Shown here piece after piece: positions 24,286-33,498 of a stretch of DNA of 64,000 nucleotides (its first letter is position 1; each line of letters starts with the position of its first letter). This DNA is from Paenibacillus sp. JJ-100 (lineage in GTDB: Bacteria; Bacillota; Bacilli; Paenibacillales; Paenibacillaceae), in the NCBI RefSeq assembly GCF_948329825.1, contig NZ_CAOJCM010000011.1, positions 1-64,000 of the forward strand, in the 5' to 3' direction. The translations under genes and the position numbers were made by a program. The notes below the pieces were generated by a model. It ran no database searches and was not told the DNA's origin. It saw nothing but the letters and a program-made list of their open reading frames with translations.

Positions 24286-25395
24286 ATGAAGCGTTCACAA
24301 CCTTCGTTCTTGCAAGCCATGATGTTGATCATGTTATCTGTAGGCCTTATCAGTCATGTATTAATTATCCCTGCTCTTCTGAGTGCAGCCAAAAGGGATT
24401 CGTGGATCGCCGTACTTGTATCGAGCGGACCGCTGCTCCTCTTTGTATGTATGCTTGCCTTTGTGTCCCGCTTTTTGCAACATCAGAATCTGCATGATTG
24501 GCTGACGTCCTATCTGGGCAAACCTGTAGGCTTGCTGCTACGGGCTGGGAACAGTCTCTTTTTTCTATGTGCAATCTACTTCACGTTACGTGACACGACC
24601 ACTTGGGCCAAAACCAACTATCTGACCGAGACACCGGTTATTGCCACAACCATCGCATTGATGGCCTTATGTGGTTACGCTGCCTATAAGGGTATGCGCT
24701 CTCTGGCCTTTACCGCTGGACTGATTCTGCCCCTCGTTGTGATACTTGGCTTCTACGTGGCCATCGTCAACTCGCAGTACAAAGATTACAGCCGACTACT
24801 ACCTGTGTTGGAACATGGGTGGTCACCTGTCTTTCATGGCATGGTATACAGTCTCGCAGGCATGTTTGAACTGCTTTTTCTCTGGTACATTCAGCCTCAT
24901 CTCGTGAAACCTATAAAGTTATGGCAGTATCTGATGCTTGCATTCATCATGGTTGGTTTAACAGCAGGCCCGCTGATTGGAGCTATTGTAGAGTTCGATC
25001 CTTACGAAGCAGCCAAAATGAGATACCCTGCCTTTGAGGAATGGCGAATCGCTACGCTCGGCAAATATATCGCGCAAACAGACTTTTTCTCCATCTACCA
25101 GTGGCTTGCAGGTTCGTTTACCCGAATCAGTCTAGCCATGTATATTGTGGTAGAGATTTGGAATATTAAGAGGGTCTCCAGAAGGATGATCACATGTGCG
25201 TCTTTGACTGTGTTCTTTATTCTATCCATGCTGTATCCTCTGGACGATATCACGTTCACGACGATTCTGGTTCAATACATCTTTCCATTCAATCTTGTGT
25301 ATCTGAGCGGATTTGCGGTTCTGGCAACTCTAGTTGCCTTCATCCATTCACGCCGTCAGAGGAGGAATCATCACCATGGAGAAACAACCGATTGA
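24286..25395 (+). CDS. spore germination protein, GerAB family
   Basis: The B subunit of a nutrient germinant receptor, a 369-residue, ten-helix permease-like protein of the APC superfamily (endospore permease family) located in the spore inner membrane, where it binds germinant and moves ions. Hydrophobic segments span the whole length; the family features QPSFLQAMMLIMLSVGLISH near the N-terminus, DWLTSYLGKPVGLLL and the late FFILSMLYPLDD are present. It is the first gene of a three-gene operon in the order B-A-C; its 3' end overlaps the next gene by 20 bases. Confidence 0.9.
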   Translation: MKRSQPSFLQAMMLIMLSVGLISHVLIIPALLSAAKRDSWIAVLVSSGPLLLFVCMLAFVSRFLQHQNLHDWLTSYLGKPVGLLLRAGNSLFFLCAIYFTLRDTTTWAKTNYLTETPVIATTIALMALCGYAAYKGMRSLAFTAGLILPLVVILGFYVAIVNSQYKDYSRLLPVLEHGWSPVFHGMVYSLAGMFELLFLWYIQPHLVKPIKLWQYLMLAFIMVGLTAGPLIGAIVEFDPYEAAKMRYPAFEEWRIATLGKYIAQTDFFSIYQWLAGSFTRISLAMYIVVEIWNIKRVSRRMITCASLTVFFILSMLYPLDDITFTTILVQYIFPFNLVYLSGFAVLATLVAFIHSRRQRRNHHHGETTD

Positions 25396-26845
25396 TACTA
25401 CATCCTACGAAACCCTTCTTGCCTCCCTGAAAAAAAACTTTGAACCCTGTGCAGATGTGGTCATCCAAACGTTTTCTGCCCAGGATGAGGACGTTCGGTC
25501 TGTCATACTGCTCTACTGTGAAGGCCTGGTGGACCAAAAACAAATTAATCAGTTCATCATCCCAAGGCTAGAACAACATACATTGATCAAGGAAGAGTCT
25601 TTTCCCAAGGAACTCGGGTTAACCCTGAGGCCCATTGATGACATCTCGGATCTCCAAAATATAAACATACTCCTGTTTAGCGGGCAGTTACTGCTTGTAT
25701 TTGAAAATGGAGTAGAGGCCTGCAGTCTGGATATTGCTGATATTCCGGGACGTACACCTGAAGAATCGGCTATCGAGACATCCGTGAAAGGACCACGCGA
25801 CGGTTTCACCGAAGAGCTGTCCACAAACATCGCCTTGGTTCGCAAACGATTAAAAACGTCGACCATGTGTTATGAGAAAATCGTAAAAGGGGATCGGACA
25901 CAGACAACCATCGGCCTGCTCTATGTCAAAGATATTATTAACCCCGAAATTCTAGAGACCGCACGCAGCAATCTGAATCAGATTAACGTGGACGGCATTA
26001 TGGGAACTTCCATCATGGAACGGGCAGTCATGGGCGGTGTCCGGAGCATCTTTCCACTCACGGATAATTCCGAACGTCCCGACTATGTCGCAGACTCCTT
26101 AATCAACGGACGTTTTGCTGTGATCACAGATGGGTCACCTGTGGCCATCATTGCACCCACAACATTGTTTAATCAGTTAAAGTCACCGGAGGACGAAAAT
26201 ACTCCTTTTTTCATCGTCACTTTTGAACGGATATTACGGATTACCGGGCTGCTCATTGCTTGTTTTTTTCCGGCATTCTACATCGGTCTGACCAGCTTTA
26301 ATCTGGAACAGATTCCGCTGCCGCTACTCGCGACGATTGCAGGAACTCGGATGGGATTACCCATGCCCGTAACGCTCGAAGCATTTCTAATGATTTTTAT
26401 GTTTGAATTGTTCAACGAAGCTGGCCGAAGGCTACCACGTGCATTGGGACAGACTGTCAGCGTAGTCGGCGGCTTAATTATCGGGGATGCTGCTATTCGT
26501 GCCGGCATTACATCTCCCACTATTATTGTCACTGTAGCGATCTCTGTCATCTCAAGCTACATTCTGGTGAACACGGTCCTTGGAGGAGCCACCTCTCAAG
26601 TCCGCATTGGCATGTTAATTGCTGCCTCCGTGTTGGGGTTATTCGGGTTTATGATTGCCCTGTTTGCATTATTGGTTCATCTCGTATCTCTGGAGTGTTA
26701 CGGTGTATCCTATCTCTCCCCAGTATCACCATACATTCCGGGAGACTTCCCAAAGGCTGTATCGATGCCGCCTTCCATGACCCGTACCAAACGCCCAGCT
26801 GTATTGCGTACGCAAGACTCCACCCGGCATAAGGAAAAACCTTAA
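25376..26845 (+). CDS. spore germination protein, GerAA family
   Basis: The A subunit of the germinant receptor, about 489 residues. A soluble N-terminal domain (about 1-270) with PGRTPEESAIETSVKGPRDGFTEEL (split motif) and the SNLNQINVDGIMGTS block precedes a C-terminal membrane domain with about five helices. The domain is thought to oligomerise into a cation channel. ATG at 25376 is chosen because GAGGAGG lies nine bases upstream and the B gene ends at 25395. Its stop TAA shares one base with the ATG of the C gene. Confidence 0.93.
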   Translation: MEKQPIDTTSYETLLASLKKNFEPCADVVIQTFSAQDEDVRSVILLYCEGLVDQKQINQFIIPRLEQHTLIKEESFPKELGLTLRPIDDISDLQNINILLFSGQLLLVFENGVEACSLDIADIPGRTPEESAIETSVKGPRDGFTEELSTNIALVRKRLKTSTMCYEKIVKGDRTQTTIGLLYVKDIINPEILETARSNLNQINVDGIMGTSIMERAVMGGVRSIFPLTDNSERPDYVADSLINGRFAVITDGSPVAIIAPTTLFNQLKSPEDENTPFFIVTFERILRITGLLIACFFPAFYIGLTSFNLEQIPLPLLATIAGTRMGLPMPVTLEAFLMIFMFELFNEAGRRLPRALGQTVSVVGGLIIGDAAIRAGITSPTIIVTVAISVISSYILVNTVLGGATSQVRIGMLIAASVLGLFGFMIALFALLVHLVSLECYGVSYLSPVSPYIPGDFPKAVSMPPSMTRTKRPAVLRTQDSTRHKEKP

Positions 26846-27999
26846 TGAGGTGGGCTTATGTAAGTAGTATGCTTGTGCTTTGTGTCATATTGCTGACGGG
26901 ATGCTGGGATTCCAAGGAAGTGCAGAGCATTAACTTTATTACTGCCATCGGCATCGATTATAAGGATAATCAATATACAGCGTACGCCCAATTAATCGAT
27001 TTCTCCAGCATTGCAAAACAAGAAGGGCCAACTTCAAGAGAGGGTAGTAAAATCTGGATTGGACGAGGTACCGGATCCACGTTGAGTATGGCGATTAATG
27101 ATCTATATGAGACGTCGCAGCAGCAAACACTGTGGACTCATGTGAAAGCAATTGTGTTGTCCAAAAATGCACTAGAAGGACGTCTTGAAGATATTTTTAA
27201 TACGTTACTGCATTCTGGCCAGCTAAGATATACACCATGGATCTATGCAACAGAACAAGATATGTCCACATTGCTCTCTCCCTCCGCGATTCTGAACCAG
27301 TCGGCTCAAACAACTCAATTGTTCGAACCGATGAGACTGTACAGGCAGCATTCCGGGTATGAGCCTATTCGTTTGCATCAACTGCTTGATAGTATGAGAG
27401 AACCGGCATCCGTTGTGCTGTTACCTTCCGTCTCCACTAAGAATCAGACGTGGCACAACGGTAAAGAGACCCCACCGCTGATTCGAATGGATGGATTTTA
27501 CGTCGTGAGCAATGGCAAAAGTCAGGGGAAGGTAACGGGAGCTGAAGCGGACGGCACTCGTTATGTGAGCTATGACCATGTGTACCAATATCCGCTGTAT
27601 GTCTACGGGAAGCATGGCAGTAAGCCTGACCTAACATTGACTCTTCACAAACCTAAAACACGTATAAAAGCAAAAAAAACGGCTAACGGGATCACCTTTG
27701 ATCTATTTACTTCGGTAAAAGGTACGATTGCCGAGGAAAATGACTCCAATGATTCTCCCCGTATTAAAGAGCAGGAAGCCAGCAAGCAGATGGAAGCTCA
27801 AATTCGTAACACTTTTGCCAAAACTAAAGCACGCGGCATCGACTCATTCGGTCTTGTGGAGCATCTCTACCGTCATCATCCTGATTGGTGGAAAGAAGAG
27901 GCTTCTAAGCGAGCCGACCCAATTACACGTTTTCAGCTTGGCAAAGTAGAAGTAAACGTAAAGATTTTGAATGCCAGCACCTATAAATACAATGACTAA
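26845..27999 (+). CDS. spore germination lipoprotein, GerAC family
   Basis: The C subunit, a 384-residue lipoprotein on the outer face of the spore inner membrane. The signal peptide ends with the lipobox LLTGC (Cys20), followed by the family's WDSKEVQSINFITAIGIDY. The C-terminal GerAC domain includes the DSFGLVEHLYRHHPDWWK segment, typical of the family. Start is coupled to the A gene stop (TAATG). A strong terminator closes the operon. Confidence 0.93.
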   Translation: MRWAYVSSMLVLCVILLTGCWDSKEVQSINFITAIGIDYKDNQYTAYAQLIDFSSIAKQEGPTSREGSKIWIGRGTGSTLSMAINDLYETSQQQTLWTHVKAIVLSKNALEGRLEDIFNTLLHSGQLRYTPWIYATEQDMSTLLSPSAILNQSAQTTQLFEPMRLYRQHSGYEPIRLHQLLDSMREPASVVLLPSVSTKNQTWHNGKETPPLIRMDGFYVVSNGKSQGKVTGAEADGTRYVSYDHVYQYPLYVYGKHGSKPDLTLTLHKPKTRIKAKKTANGITFDLFTSVKGTIAEENDSNDSPRIKEQEASKQMEAQIRNTFAKTKARGIDSFGLVEHLYRHHPDWWKEEASKRADPITRFQLGKVEVNVKILNASTYKYND

Positions 28000-28007
28000 G
28001 GCAACAT

Positions 28008-28056
28008 AAAAAGACCTGTGCTCTGCATCGAATCTGATGCGAAATACAGGTCTTTT
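28008..28056 (+). terminator. terminator of the germination operon
   Basis: AAAAAGACCTGT/ACAGGTCTTTT stem with an inner GCATC/GATGC pairing. Symmetrical A/T flanks may also serve the converging ASRT gene. Confidence 0.85.
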
Positions 28057-28119
28057 CGCTCGTAACCGTTACTTGTTAGTTTGCAAAACTAATGACACCA
28101 CCTACGCGTTAAATATAGC

Positions 28120-28515
28120 TTATGTCAACGGATATCCCATCACACTCATTAATGCCAGTTCGGGCTGGGTTGTGTCCAGACGACTGTACTGAACAATGAC
28201 AGGTACATTACTCGATACTGTAATTGCATATGGCACGCCAGGAGGAATGGCTTCCTCTCCAGAACGTAAAGATGCGGTGCGGATGTGCTTCGTTCTTCGA
28301 GCGGGGACTTCGGCCGAAATCTCTTCAAGAGGATCTCGATCTTCAAAGTAGATCGTAATTTCAAGTGTTGCATCTTCACTGCCTGTGTTCAAAACACAAA
28401 TGCTCTCGTGACTCTCGAGCGCACCTGAGCTATCCGGAGGGATATAACCATCCGGAATAACCCAGTAGGTATGTCCATGGGCTGTAGATTTTTGCATGCT
28501 TGAGTGGTCTGGCAT
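28120..28515 (-). CDS. ASRT-family (sensory rhodopsin transducer-like) protein
   Basis: A 131-residue, all-beta cytosolic protein of the family named for the Anabaena sensory rhodopsin transducer. Diagnostic segments are YWVIPDGYIPPDSSG, ESHESICVLNTG, ATLEITIYFEDRDP and VIVQYSRLDTTQPELALMS. No rhodopsin gene is present. Family members in Firmicutes tend to sit in carbohydrate gene clusters and have been proposed to bind small molecules, perhaps sugars. Here it is the last gene, 314 bases after the yesT-like esterase, with its own AAAGGAGGAG ribosome site. Role inferred only: ligand binding in pectin-fragment metabolism. Confidence 0.85.
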   Translation of the reverse strand: MPDHSSMQKSTAHGHTYWVIPDGYIPPDSSGALESHESICVLNTGSEDATLEITIYFEDRDPLEEISAEVPARRTKHIRTASLRSGEEAIPPGVPYAITVSSNVPVIVQYSRLDTTQPELALMSVMGYPLT

Positions 28516-28544
28516 CGGACACTCCTCCTTTATCTCATTACGAA

Positions 28545-28829
28545 GGTGATGAGGGTTAAACCCCCTCGATGGCTCGCTGGCAGACGCTCAGGGTGCGGAT
28601 CGGCTTTCGGGCCACTATTGGTCCGGGATTTCTTCTATTCCCCCTCTAGTGGGGAAATCCCGTGCCAAACGCGGACGCTTCGCTCCCTTTTTCCGATTCC
28701 GCCCCCCTCGCTGCCTTGCTCGCCCCTTTGGTTTTAAAAGGCATGGCCTTCGCTTCGCTGGGCCACTTTGTTCGTTCGTCGCTTCGCTCAACTCGCGTAT
28801 TATTTAAAAGCGTTTGTGTGGCTCGCATT
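28545..28829. repeat. GC-rich non-coding block, probable interspersed repeat
   Basis: About 285 bases between the ASRT and esterase genes are unlike ordinary spacer. They are rich in repeated words of the CGCTTCGCT/TTCGCTTCG type, contain GGGCCACT twice, and fold into a long hairpin with CGGGATTT (28624-28631) pairing to AAATCCCG (28655-28662) and inner CCCC/GGGG (28641-28644, 28651-28654). The minus-strand ORF across it is low complexity and has no ribosome site. It looks like a dispersed repeat family, but copies elsewhere cannot be checked here. Confidence 0.45.
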
Positions 28830-30125
28830 TTACCGCAAATACATCTGTAACGGCTGCAAACGCAGCTCGCGGATGGCTTCGGCCACCTGCTGCGCTAATC
28901 GGCGTGCACCGCGTTCCTGAAAATGCGTATTATCTTCCACCCCTGTGGGGAAGTTCATATACTCGCCGGGCAGCACCCACATAAAATCGTCTTTGGTGCC
29001 TTCCACGCCCGCCGCCTCAAACAGTACCCGGCTACGTTCAGCCAGATCGATTAGTACAACCTCTTCCTCAGCTGCTAGTTCACGGACGGCGGTAATATAA
29101 TCGCCGTGTGTATCGGTTAAAGTGCCATCTTCCGCAAAATATCGTCGATGTACAGGTGTGATTAGTACCGGGCGAGCTTTAGCCGCGCGTGCGGCATCGA
29201 TATACTTTTTCAAATACTGCTTATAGGTGGTGAAGGGCTCTGTTCCCCGTTCAGGGTCAGGCTTCTCATCGTTATGTCCAAACTGGATCAATAGAAAGTC
29301 ATCCGGCTTGATACGCTGCATAATGGCATCCAAACGACCTTCATGAATAAAGCTGCGAGAGCTTCTTCCCGACTGCGCGTGATTATCCACGGCCACATCA
29401 TGTTTGAACTGCGCAGGCAGTAACTGCCCCCAGCCGCAATATGGATATCCGCTCTCCGGTTGATCGGTTACCGTTGAATCTCCGGCGAGGAAAATGGTCA
29501 TCGTTTGATTCGCCAGCGTAATCTCCAGAGCATTGATGCGAGGTGCAGGCCCCGAGAAAGTCAAGCGAAGCTGACCGCCCCGAACAACTACCGCAAACCG
29601 CATCTCTGCACATTGTCCAGCAACCGTACGGATCGTGGGTAACATAAGGCGACCTTCTCCCGCTTTCACACGGGTAACCGTATCCGCAAGCGGGTCTCCA
29701 GCAATCAGAAGCACCTGATACGTTCCATCGGGTACATCCACAACAAACGCCGCCTTGAGCGGGATGCAAAAGCCTGAACGTAAGCGGGCAGACAACGATG
29801 CCTGTTCTTGCGGAGCAGGGAATCCTTTTGAAAAATGCGACTCATCATCACGCTCTTCATGTCGCTGCTTTTCATAAACCAGTGAACCTGTTTCGAATCC
29901 ATATCCTCTACGCTCGTCATATATCATTGTGGACGAAACAGCTGTGTACCCGTCTGCATTCACCGCAATCACATCGCTGCCTTGCCTGCTTACTTTATTC
30001 TCTACCCCATCCATACTTCGTTCCGACTTGATCGCTTTGTCTACTGAGGCATCTACGTATGGACCAAAACTAAATTTCCACGAGGTTATTCTTTGTTCTG
30101 GATTATTCACGTCCGCTGAGTCCAC
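28830..30125 (-). CDS. rhamnogalacturonan acetylesterase, CE12/YesT-like
   Basis: An SGNH hydrolase removing acetyl groups from rhamnogalacturonan fragments. The catalytic domain is the C-terminal half: FLAGDSTVTDQ carries the Ser nucleophile (about residue 234), YCGWGQLLP the oxyanion Gly, QFGHNDEKPD the Asn, and DNTHFQERGARRLA the Asp and His. The N-terminal 220 residues form a beta-rich domain that starts with FSFGPYVDAS, as in bacterial CE12 enzymes carrying a malectin/galactose-binding-like module. No signal peptide is seen, so it should act on imported oligosaccharides. GTG start with GGAGG ten bases upstream. It follows the ABC permease genes, matching the order in the B. subtilis yes cluster. 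Confidence 0.88.
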   Translation of the reverse strand: MDSADVNNPEQRITSWKFSFGPYVDASVDKAIKSERSMDGVENKVSRQGSDVIAVNADGYTAVSSTMIYDERRGYGFETGSLVYEKQRHEERDDESHFSKGFPAPQEQASLSARLRSGFCIPLKAAFVVDVPDGTYQVLLIAGDPLADTVTRVKAGEGRLMLPTIRTVAGQCAEMRFAVVVRGGQLRLTFSGPAPRINALEITLANQTMTIFLAGDSTVTDQPESGYPYCGWGQLLPAQFKHDVAVDNHAQSGRSSRSFIHEGRLDAIMQRIKPDDFLLIQFGHNDEKPDPERGTEPFTTYKQYLKKYIDAARAAKARPVLITPVHRRYFAEDGTLTDTHGDYITAVRELAAEEEVVLIDLAERSRVLFEAAGVEGTKDDFMWVLPGEYMNFPTGVEDNTHFQERGARRLAQQVAEAIRELRLQPLQMYLR

Positions 30126-30172
30126 TGATTAATATCCTCCATGTGTTTTGTTCAATATCGTTCGATGCTTCG

Positions 30173-31015
30173 TTATCCTTTCAAACCACTCGTACTCATC
30201 CCTTGAACAATCTGCTTCTGGAAGATGAAGAATACAGCTACAACCGGGATCAGACTGACAATCGACATCGCAAACATCGCGCCCCAGTTGGAAGCAGATT
30301 CACTATCCAGGAACATTTTGAGTGCCATAGAGACGGTGTACTTGTCAGGCGAGTTCAGATACAGCACCGGTCCAAGCAAATCTTCCCATCTCCAGTAAAA
30401 GGAGAAGATTGCCGCTGTCGCGAGCGAAGATTTGATCAGTGGCATGATAATCTGGATATAGAGTCTGAATTTGTTACATCCGTCAATCGTGGCTGCTTCG
30501 TCAAGCTCTTTCGGAATGGTGCGAATAAACTGTACCATCAGGAAGATAAAAAACGGCATTCCGAAGAAGGTAGGTACAACAATCGGCAAGATTGTGTTAA
30601 GCCAGCCCAGCTTGGTAAAGATGATGTACTGCGGAACCAATACCACGTCATGCGGCAGCATCAGCGTAAGCATCATCAGAGAGAACCAGAAGGTACGTCC
30701 TTTGAAATTGAGTCTGGCAAATCCAAATGCGATTAGGGACGATGATAACACTGCACCAATGGTAGAGATCACCACAATGATAAGTGAATTGGTAATGTAA
30801 TGCATGAATGGCCGTCCGGCTGTTCCTTTCCAGCCATCCACATAGTTGGACCAGATCCATTCGGTCGGAAACAAACTCTCTGCGGTTACGAAAATCGTCC
30901 GGCTTTCCTTGAACGAGCTGAATAGCATCCACAGTACCGGGTAGAGCATCAGAAGGGCAAGTGCGGCGACGAATAGATGATAAATGGGCCATTTGATATT
31001 TTTCCACACCATCAT
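30173..31015 (-). CDS. carbohydrate ABC transporter permease, YesQ/MalG-like
   Basis: A 280-residue inner membrane permease with six helices. The MalG-type EAA loop [21 protein letters not shown] (about residues 190-210, split here) contacts the ATPase. Its start overlaps the stop of the first permease gene by one or a few bases. No ATPase gene is present in the cluster, as is usual for this family, which shares a multipurpose MsmX-type ATPase encoded elsewhere. Probably transports rhamnogalacturonan oligosaccharides, judged by context. Confidence 0.9.
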   Translation of the reverse strand: MMVWKNIKWPIYHLFVAALALLMLYPVLWMLFSSFKESRTIFVTAESLFPTEWIWSNYVDGWKGTAGRPFMHYITNSLIIVVISTIGAVLSSSLIAFGFARLNFKGRTFWFSLMMLTLMLPHDVVLVPQYIIFTKLGWLNTILPIVVPTFFGMPFFIFLMVQFIRTIPKELDEAATIDGCNKFRLYIQIIMPLIKSSLATAAIFSFYWRWEDLLGPVLYLNSPDKYTVSMALKMFLDSESASNWGAMFAMSIVSLIPVVAVFFIFQKQIVQGMSTSGLKG

Positions 31016-31917
31016 TACTTCCCTCCTTCAGATTCATAGAACACCCAGAGCTTGGATGTGAGGAACACAACCGCTGTAAGCACACCAATCATAATCAACA
31101 TCACCCATGCCATCGCAGAAGCATAACCCATGTTGTTAAACATAAACGCCTGACGGAACAGATACAGGGAGTACAGCATGGTACCGTCCATCGGACCCCC
31201 CTCACCTTTGGAGATGATGTAGGCAGGTACAAAGGTCATAAACGCACCAATCGTCTGCATGATCAGATTGAACAGCACGATTGGACTGAGGAGTGGCAGC
31301 GTAATGCTGAAAAACTTACGAACCGGATTCGCACCATCCACACCTGCGGCCTCATACATCTCGGGGGATATATTTTTGAGTCCTGCCAGGAAGATCAGCA
31401 TGGATGAACCGAACTGCCATACCGACAGGGAGATCAGCATCACAAGCGCGGCATCCGGATCACCAAACCAACTGATTGGCCCAATGCCAATGGCGGTCAT
31501 TGCACTGTTGATTACCCCTTCATTGCTGAACAGGTTACGCCACATAATGGATACCGCCACGCTTCCGCCGATGATGGAAGGCAGATAGTATAACGTACGA
31601 TACGTTCCCACCACGCGAGAACCTGTGTTCAGAATCATCGCAACAAAGAGCGCAAATATCAGTCTTAACGGCACTCCGATGAATACATATAAAAACGTAA
31701 CTTTGACCGAATTCCAGTATTTCGGATCATCAAAAAACATCTTGCTATAGTTGTCGAGCCCAATCCACTTAGGAGAGGTGAACAGGTTATAACTTGTAAA
31801 CGACATATATAAGGAAACAAACATAGGGATGAGCGTAAATCCGAGAAACCCAATAATAAATGGACTGATAAACGCATATCCCGTCAAGTTTCTGCGCAAT
31901 GAAGAATACTGCCTCAA
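31015..31917 (-). CDS. carbohydrate ABC transporter permease, YesP/MalF-like
   Basis: A 300-residue permease of the MalF/UgpA type with six helices; the EAA loop is [20 protein letters not shown] (about residues 200-220). TTG start: AAGGAGGT lies nine bases before TTG 31917 and no ATG lies nearby. It pairs with the next gene product to form the importer channel for the solute-binding lipoprotein encoded upstream. Confidence 0.9.
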   Translation of the reverse strand: MRQYSSLRRNLTGYAFISPFIIGFLGFTLIPMFVSLYMSFTSYNLFTSPKWIGLDNYSKMFFDDPKYWNSVKVTFLYVFIGVPLRLIFALFVAMILNTGSRVVGTYRTLYYLPSIIGGSVAVSIMWRNLFSNEGVINSAMTAIGIGPISWFGDPDAALVMLISLSVWQFGSSMLIFLAGLKNISPEMYEAAGVDGANPVRKFFSITLPLLSPIVLFNLIMQTIGAFMTFVPAYIISKGEGGPMDGTMLYSLYLFRQAFMFNNMGYASAMAWVMLIMIGVLTAVVFLTSKLWVFYESEGGK

Positions 31918-31971
31918 GTGGAACGTACCTCCTTCATGGATCTGCCTGCTGCTTATCTTCGTGTTGCAGAT

Positions 31972-32015
31972 GGGACGGGGAAAGGCCCTCGCCTTCTGCG
32001 AGCAGCCCCGTTCCC
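31972..32015 (-). promoter_or_regulatory. intercistronic stem-loop after the solute-binding protein gene
   Basis: GGGAACGGGG/CCCCGTCCC with an inner GCTCGC/GCGAGG stem, no T-run. Hairpins here commonly stabilise the upstream mRNA so that binding protein outnumbers permease. Confidence 0.6.
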
Positions 32016-32057
32016 GATCATCCCTGCAAGCGGGACGAGCAAGCCATCATTCCATTG

Positions 32058-33347
32058 TTATTTATTGTTTGCAAGTACGGCTTCCGCGTTTTTGCGGAAC
32101 GTCTGTGCTGCCTGTTCGGCCGTAATCTTGCCAAAGTTCAACTCTTCCACCACATCCGCCAGGGAAGAGATCACTTCAGGTGACCCAACCGGAGGTGGAG
32201 GGCTCATTGGGGAGGCCTTCGGCTCCATTGAAGCCACAAATTCAAACACCTGTTTCGTAGCGTCACTCAGTTCAGGTGCAATGGCCTCTTTTATTTTTCC
32301 GGAAATCGGCACACCGCGTTCCCCTTTGATCAGTTTGTTGGCTTCCACATCATTCACCCAGAAGTCAATGAACTTAGCGGCTTCTTCCTTCACCTTGGAA
32401 TTGGACGTTACACCCCAGTACATGCTTGGCTGCATATAAAGACCTTTTTCCATATCCGGGCCTGGCATTGGAGCAATAGCCAGTGGACGGTTAGCCACCT
32501 GCTGTAGAGCAACGAACTGGTTCGACCATTGCCATACACCGATACCTTTTTCCTTGACCAGATCGGACTCTTCAATAATACCTTTCGTTTGATTAGCCAC
32601 ATCTGGTGAAGGCGCTGCCTTCTGCTCAATCATGCGATGCATTAATCCGAAGAACTCTACAAACAAAGCATCGTCATCATAACCAAGCCCGGTTCCTTCT
32701 GGGTTGTAGAGTGATTTGCCTTTGGTACGCAGGAAGTAATGGAAGAAGATATCCGGTGCTACGCCGCCATCCAGATAAAGTCCCTTCTCTGCAGCTTGTT
32801 TACCGAGTGCTTCATAGGATTCCCATGTCAGATTTTCCGGCATAGCATCGAGGCCTGCTTTCTTGAGCAATGCTGGATCGTATTGAAAACCAAGAACATT
32901 CACACCGGCAGGTACACCGTACTGTTTGCCGTTGATTACACCCGTGCTGATGACATTCTCTGCCACATCGTCCACTTTGATCTGATTACCAAGGTACGGT
33001 GCGAGATCTTCAAGCTGTCCGTTCTGGGCATACTGGCTGATGTAGGAAATATCCATCTGAATGATGTCTGGCAGCTGATTGGCTGCGGCTTGCGGTGCAA
33101 GCTTTTTCCAGTAGTCATCAAAGGAAGCGTATTCCACATCAATTTTGACGTTCGGGTTTTTCGTTTTATACAGGTCGATGACCTTCTGAGTATATTCATG
33201 TCGTGTATCCGAGCCCCACCAGGCAATACGCAAATTCACGGAGCCATCCTTGCTACCGCTCTCTTGCTCGCTGCCTCCGCCTGAGCTGCACGCTGCTGTA
33301 AAAACCAGTAACGCAGCCATCATCAGGAATATTGCCTTTTTCACCAT
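32058..33347 (-). CDS. sugar ABC transporter substrate-binding lipoprotein, YesO-like
   Basis: A 429-residue family 1 extracellular binding protein. The lipoprotein signal is MVKKAIFLMMAALLVFTAAC with the lipobox Cys at residue 20, followed by a Ser/Gly-rich linker. The mature fold starts VNLRIAWWGSDTRHEYTQ and includes DIIQMDISYISQYAQNGQLE, typical of oligosaccharide-binding members. It delivers sugar, probably rhamnogalacturonan fragments, to the two permeases. ATG start with GGGGAG upstream. Its promoter region holds a perfect cre, so it should be repressed by CcpA in glucose and induced by the YesMN-like pair encoded upstream. Confidence 0.92.
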   Translation of the reverse strand: MVKKAIFLMMAALLVFTAACSSGGGSEQESGSKDGSVNLRIAWWGSDTRHEYTQKVIDLYKTKNPNVKIDVEYASFDDYWKKLAPQAAANQLPDIIQMDISYISQYAQNGQLEDLAPYLGNQIKVDDVAENVISTGVINGKQYGVPAGVNVLGFQYDPALLKKAGLDAMPENLTWESYEALGKQAAEKGLYLDGGVAPDIFFHYFLRTKGKSLYNPEGTGLGYDDDALFVEFFGLMHRMIEQKAAPSPDVANQTKGIIEESDLVKEKGIGVWQWSNQFVALQQVANRPLAIAPMPGPDMEKGLYMQPSMYWGVTSNSKVKEEAAKFIDFWVNDVEANKLIKGERGVPISGKIKEAIAPELSDATKQVFEFVASMEPKASPMSPPPPVGSPEVISSLADVVEELNFGKITAEQAAQTFRKNAEAVLANNK

Positions 33348-33415
33348 GCCAATCTCCCCTTTTTATGCTGATATGGTATTGTGAGCGGGTTATCTTTATC
33401 TTGTTAACGATATTC

Positions 33416-33429
33416 TGATAACGCTTTCA
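33416..33429 (-). promoter_or_regulatory. cre site (CcpA operator)
   Basis: The minus strand reads TGAAAGCGTTATCA, matching all 14 positions of the cre consensus TGWAARCGYTWNCW. It lies about 70 bases upstream of the solute-binding protein start, probably over its promoter. Confidence 0.85.
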
Positions 33430-33498
33430 CAAACTTGATATTGTCATTTTCGCAAAAGTACGATCCAAGTTGAATACACAAAACCGTCTTCTTGGTTC

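Noticed and set aside
28646-28828. 60-codon minus-strand ORF in the GC-rich block
   Set aside because: Low-complexity product rich in Ser, Glu, Lys and Arg produced by the repeat words; no ribosome site.
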